From Pontederia crassipes (taxonomy: Eukaryota; Streptophyta; Magnoliopsida; Commelinales; Pontederiaceae): 64,000 bases of DNA. Made by a program: the position numbers and the translations under genes. This document shows, one piece after another, positions 60,716-64,000 of the stretch; within the stretch, counting starts at the first letter, position 1; the number at the start of each line of letters is the position of its first letter. The stretch lies in the NCBI GenBank assembly GCA_030549335.1, contig JAUKPH010000022.1, forward strand, positions 4,079,001-4,143,000. The letters run 5' to 3'. The notes beneath the pieces are model-generated. The model had not been told where the DNA came from and made no database searches. It saw nothing but the letters and a program-made list of their open reading frames with translations.

Positions 60716-61870
60716 CTAGGTTTGAGAGTTATTGTTATCATTCCGGATGTTCGACCCAGACGTGCTCGGTCCATGGCCTCGCAGGGATGGATTTTGCGTC
60801 GGGATCAATCCCTGAATCGCATGCAATAGAGGAGCCAACTGCTGCGACACCTGCTACGATATCTGCGTCAATAACTGTAGCTACTATGATAGCTGAGATA
60901 GCTGCTATGATAGCTGTGTCATATCAGGTGCAGCAGATGAACTCGGAGCAGATGCACCTCCTGCATATCCTCCGATCCTCCTAGGTATCTAAGCGGCTGT
61001 GCAGAGGCCACGCAAATATCCCCTCGTGTCGTGCTGACCACCTCCTCCCAAACAACAGGGTCCTCTACGAAATAAAAAAATTATACAATCATATAATATA
61101 TAAATTATATATCAAGAAACACATAGATTAAAAATATGACTAAACCAACGAAGAAACATTACCTAGTGGCTGAGTACTCGGATCATCTCCATACTTTTCA
61201 GTCATTTTCGCATTATACTCATCCTATAAAATTTAAACATTATGTATTTCAAAAATAGTGCAACTAAATGACCATATCATGAGACTTACCAGAAGCCTAC
61301 GAGCAGTGGGCGTGACTAAATCGTTTGTCTTCCGGCTCTTATGCGTGGCCTCATAGACCACACGAAAGTCTATGTGACCATCTTCTTTCTCCTCCTACAA
61401 TAAAGTTTCAAATTTGATAACATAAGTATAAGTCAAAAGTTTGATAAATTGAATTTATATGTAAATTATCATGCGTCGTCGATGCTCGTCAAATCGCATC
61501 GATCCTCCTGTGTGGATATGGGCCTCGGGCTTCGAAAGACGGTTAACTCTTGCCTTTTCCGACTTCTTTTGCCATCGTTCATCCATCTTTTGTGAACATC
61601 AAATACTTACACTTTCAAAAAACTATAATTTTCATAAAAATAATGTAAAAGTATACATACTTACCACTTCCTACAGAGGGACTCCCAAACTGAGCGCCTA
61701 ATATGTCTTGGGCATCTTTTTATGCCCTGCTCCAAAGTGAGGACGACGAACGTGACGACCTTGCAAAACTTGTATAATCAATTTCGGAGACGTTTCGCAG
61801 CGACCTCCTCAAAAGCTCTCCGGATCATCCCTAAACTAAGATCCAGATGAAACTGATTTGCCTCCTACAA
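60716..61870 (-). pseudogene. CACTA second-ORF protein (Transposase_24-like), four or more exons
   Basis: Minus-strand exons in order. A block at about 61870-61745 is poorly conserved (RRAFEEVAAKRLRN). At 61575-61468 comes ERWQKKSEKARVNRLSKPE. At 61394-61290 GT-AG sites frame EEKEDGHIDFRVVYEATHKS and onward (35 codons). At 61223-61163 is DEYNAKMTEKYGDDPSTQPL. At about 61073-60716 is DPVVWEEVVSTTRGDIC, then, after a one-base frame change, a Gln-rich tail ending at TAG (60716-60718). KSEK...RRRM with DPSTQP is typical of plant En/Spm Transposase_24 proteins, which bind subterminal repeats (family knowledge). Four in-frame TAG codons in the Gln-rich part disable this copy. Confidence 0.72.
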
Positions 61871-62149
61871 TTAGAACGTTAAAACTTAGTAATTTTAAAA
61901 TAAATATAAATCAAATTAGTAACCCAAATAGAAGATCGTACCGTAAAGGCTCAAAAGATGTCATCGTGCACTTGAATTGGGACATCTTTCCAGGATCCTG
62001 CCCCTTGCGGCAAGTGGGAAAGAACGAGAGCACCGACATCCCGTACGGTACTAGCGGGTATGAAAGTGGTCCTGCCAATTACAAAAAAGAATTAATTTTC
62101 AATGATAACCAAAATTATAACAAAATTTGTACAAATTATTTAACTTACG

Positions 62150-62900
62150 ATCGAGCAATATTATTCACTGTGACCACCCCATTATCGTGTAACCCCTCTT
62201 CATCACTCGAAGATGAATCATCATCCGGTACAACTGGGGTAGGCTGTGAAGGTCCGACATCAGCTACAGACCCTAATACATAATAAATTATTAGTGTCAT
62301 ACCAAATTAAAATTATGATAATTGATAAATGTACAGTAATGTTCTCACCTCGATTGATGTGTACCGCATGATCAGTGGCAGTCCGCTCGTCTGAATGAAT
62401 TGAGTCAAGTGCTTGTGCTATCGACGGCGTAGCAACTGACATTATTAAAAAATAATTAATATAATTAATTGAGAAATGTCAATAATAATAAATATATCAT
62501 CTGGCGTAAGATGTCGCTCGCCAACGCTAGAATGTGGTAAAGCGTCTGGTATTCTCGACGGTGGCGGTGGGGTAGCAACTGTCATCATAAGAAAATACAT
62601 AAAATTTGGCTCCTATATAAAATTATGTAATATACAAAAAATAATCAGGTGTGACATGACGATCGTCGTCGTGCGATCAAGACGTACCGACTATGTTCCC
62701 CGTCGACGGTGGAGCAACTGTCACAAAAGCAAAATATTTAAAAAAAACTCTATCTCCTACTGTCTATTGCCTACAATGTGTCACATACCTGGAGTGATAC
62801 GCTGAGCAGACCCACCAATGGATCGCCTACTATGTGATGATCTAGCTACGTACCCCGTCGACGGCGGAGGAACTGATATTATTAAAAAATGAATTTAACT
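62150..62900 (-). repeat. Series of duplicated proline-rich mini-exons in the CACTA gene
   Basis: Four segments starting near 62421, 62558, 62699 and 62857 share a box like TCGACGGYGGAGCAACTGACA, then an intron-like AT stretch. On the minus strand each gives an acceptor AG followed by TTGCTCCACCGTCGA (Val-Ala-Pro-Pro-Ser-like) and 65-90 bp of coding-like text. A fifth, at 62150-62276, is less similar. Spacing is about 137-158 bp. Confidence 0.6.
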
Positions 62901-63314
62901 ATTATAATCAACTATAAATAAGCAGCTCACAATAAATATATTACCTGATGGTTGTGATGGCTGACTCATCTGGAGTGAACGCTTGGAAGAGCGAGATGAC
63001 CCAGATGGTCGACCCCTAGTAACCATGCCACTATTAATAGTTGAACGTTGTCGGCTATATTCTTCTGTATGGAATCGATATCCATTGACTATGACGCCGC
63101 AGTAGCTAAGAACTTGTTTCCACTGATAACATTTGCACTTCCGGCATGGACATAAGATTTCGCCATATGAAGAAGCAACACCTTCATTTTGATATGTCAC
63201 ATTAATGAATTCATCAACACCATCCTTATATTCTTCAGTTATGACGCCATGTTTATCATTCCAACGACGAATCCAACTACGATCTGGCTTTATCATTTCT
63301 GTAACGGAGAACAT
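62895..63314 (-). CDS. Transposase-associated domain exon of the CACTA element
   Basis: A minus-strand frame contains DRSWIRRWNDKHG, a middle part EEYKDGVDEFINVTYQNEG, then ILCPCRKCKCYQWKQV and NGYRFHTEE. The MDRSWI-like start and the CPCRKC zinc-binding-like motif are those of the plant Transpos_assoc domain, normally at the N-terminus of the CACTA TNP2 transposase. After it come Ser/Gly-rich residues, then probably a splice donor near 62950. The catalytic Transposase_21 domain does not follow; mini-exons and the Transposase_24 region do. The true start may be the Met just before DRSWI or an upstream exon outside the repeats. Confidence 0.72.
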   Translation of the reverse strand: MFSVTEMIKPDRSWIRRWNDKHGVITEEYKDGVDEFINVTYQNEGVASSYGEILCPCRKCKCYQWKQVLSYCGVIVNGYRFHTEEYSRQRSTINSGMVTRGRPSGSSRSSKRSLQMSQPSQPSGNIFIVSCLFIVDYNS

Positions 63315-63336
63315 TAAGTCAAGTAATCAAATTCGT

Positions 63337-63393
63337 GTACTTGAAACATGTGATTTTGAACTTACGAAGTTCAAAATCACATGTTTCAAGTAC
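63337..63393. repeat. Perfect 27-bp inverted repeat with 3-base loop
   Basis: The left arm at 63337-63363 begins GTACTTGAAACATGTGATTT. It is exactly inverted at 63367-63393, with ACG between. It lies just upstream of the Transpos_assoc exon on the minus strand. Confidence 0.95.
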
Positions 63394-63489
63394 TTCATCG
63401 TCGAATCATAATCTCATTTTATCACCAAGAATGTGGAAGTACATGCATTAATAATTAACTTAATTTACATGGTGGCGGGCTAGTACCTT

Positions 63490-63890
63490 CTTAACCGGAG
63501 GACGGCAAAGAGCGGAGGGTGGCCGAGACGGCGGTGGAGGCGGAGGGCAGTGGCGGCGAAGGCAGACGTCGGCGGCAGTGGAGGGAGGACGCGGCGGAGG
63601 GCGGACGAGGCGGCGGTGGAGGCGGAGGGCGGATGAGGCGGCAGTGGAGGCGGGAAGAGGAGAAGGCGGAGGCGGCGGGCGGCAGTGGAGGCGGAGGGTG
63701 GCGACAGCGGTGGAGGGCGGACGAGGTGGAGGGAGGAGGAGGCGAAGGGCGGCGGTCGAATGTGGAGGGCGGCGGAGGCGAAGGGCGGCAGCAGCGGTGG
63801 AGGGCGGGTGTCGGGGAGGGAGGAGGAGGAGGAGGCGGAGGGCGGCGGTCGAATGCGGAGGGCGGCAATCGAATGCGGAGGGCGTTTTTA
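63490..63890. repeat. GGC/GGA-rich minisatellite
   Basis: GGCGGTGGAGGCGGAGGGCGG-like units of about 15-24 bp are repeated imperfectly for 400 bp. Frames of 79-125 codons over it (Gly/Arg- or Pro/Ser-rich) exist in several registers on both strands, so they are not called as genes. Confidence 0.8.
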
Positions 63891-64000
63891 TATGTCTATA
63901 TGTACCCGATTAAGCGAGGGGTAAAAAGTCAGCTTAGGAGGCGCAATACAGACGCTATTGAGTCGCTATATTCATTTAGCGACACCGTAGCGCCGAACTA

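Larger units (their letters stand above)
60028..64000 (-). mobile_element. CACTA element with transposase-type genes, running off the window
   Basis: CACTACAAGAAAATTGGCG at 60028 is the terminus. Subterminal repeats (GAGACGCT, GGCGCTA, TAGCGCC) fill 60040-60480 and reappear at 63940-64000 (GACGCTATTGAGTCGCTA), so the other terminus must lie shortly beyond the window. Minus-strand exons between carry a Transpos_assoc-type domain and a Transposase_24-type region. Confidence 0.82.

Noticed and set aside
63491-63924. Pro/Ser-rich and Gly/Arg-rich frames
   Set aside because: They come from a GGC/GGA minisatellite; several registers are open at once.

Overview
The window is nuclear DNA of a flowering plant; I cannot name the species. 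The evidence is one intron-rich plant gene with GT-AG exons set in a dense mosaic of plant transposable elements. These are Ty1/copia and Ty3/gypsy retrotransposons with initiator-tRNA-Met primer sites, solo LTRs, a TRIM-like element, Au-type SINEs, a LINE relic, and hAT, Mutator-like and CACTA DNA transposons. AT-rich spacers and many microsatellites fill the rest. I saw no tRNA, rRNA, CRISPR or bacterial gene.

The only host gene I can support is a plasma-membrane syntaxin (Qa-SNARE, SYP13 class) on the minus strand at 15344-27634. I rebuilt it by hand as 13 exons totalling 902 bp, one base short of a 301-codon frame. Nearly all of its 12.3 kb length is inserted DNA. Intron 11 carries a gypsy solo LTR with a second solo LTR nested inside it. 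Intron 7 carries an Au-type SINE. Intron 4 carries a copia element that itself received two SINEs. Exon 9 has an in-frame stop and exon 10 lacks one base, so this copy looks like a pseudogene, yet its splice sites and downstream SNARE/membrane-anchor exons are well preserved.

Layout. 1-3650: 3' part of a gypsy LTR, primer site and decayed gag. 3650-5858: 5'-truncated copia. 6323-6847: small Mutator-like element. 10879-11512: TRIM-like rearranged element. 11602-14803: complete copia that lacks reverse transcriptase. 15344-27634: the syntaxin gene with its insertions. 28036-36796: AT-rich DNA with microsatellites and four or five hAT-like elements, one inserted in the terminal repeat of another. 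36797-38273: Mutator-like element with a GC-rich interior. 38740-48421: CACTA element split by an 8-kb gypsy that in turn contains a solo LTR. 48422-50449: LTR-like and simple repeats. 50449-54377: decayed minus-strand copia. 56646-58055: short CACTA. 58056-59510: LINE relic. 59511-64000: two adjoining CACTA elements, the last with transposase-type exons on the minus strand.

No set of genes here acts as a pathway. The window is best read as an insertion history. Target-site duplications date many events relative to each other, and most premature stops in element genes fall where a C-to-T change in a glutamine or arginine codon would create them. All family names rest on motifs and memory of families; no search was run.
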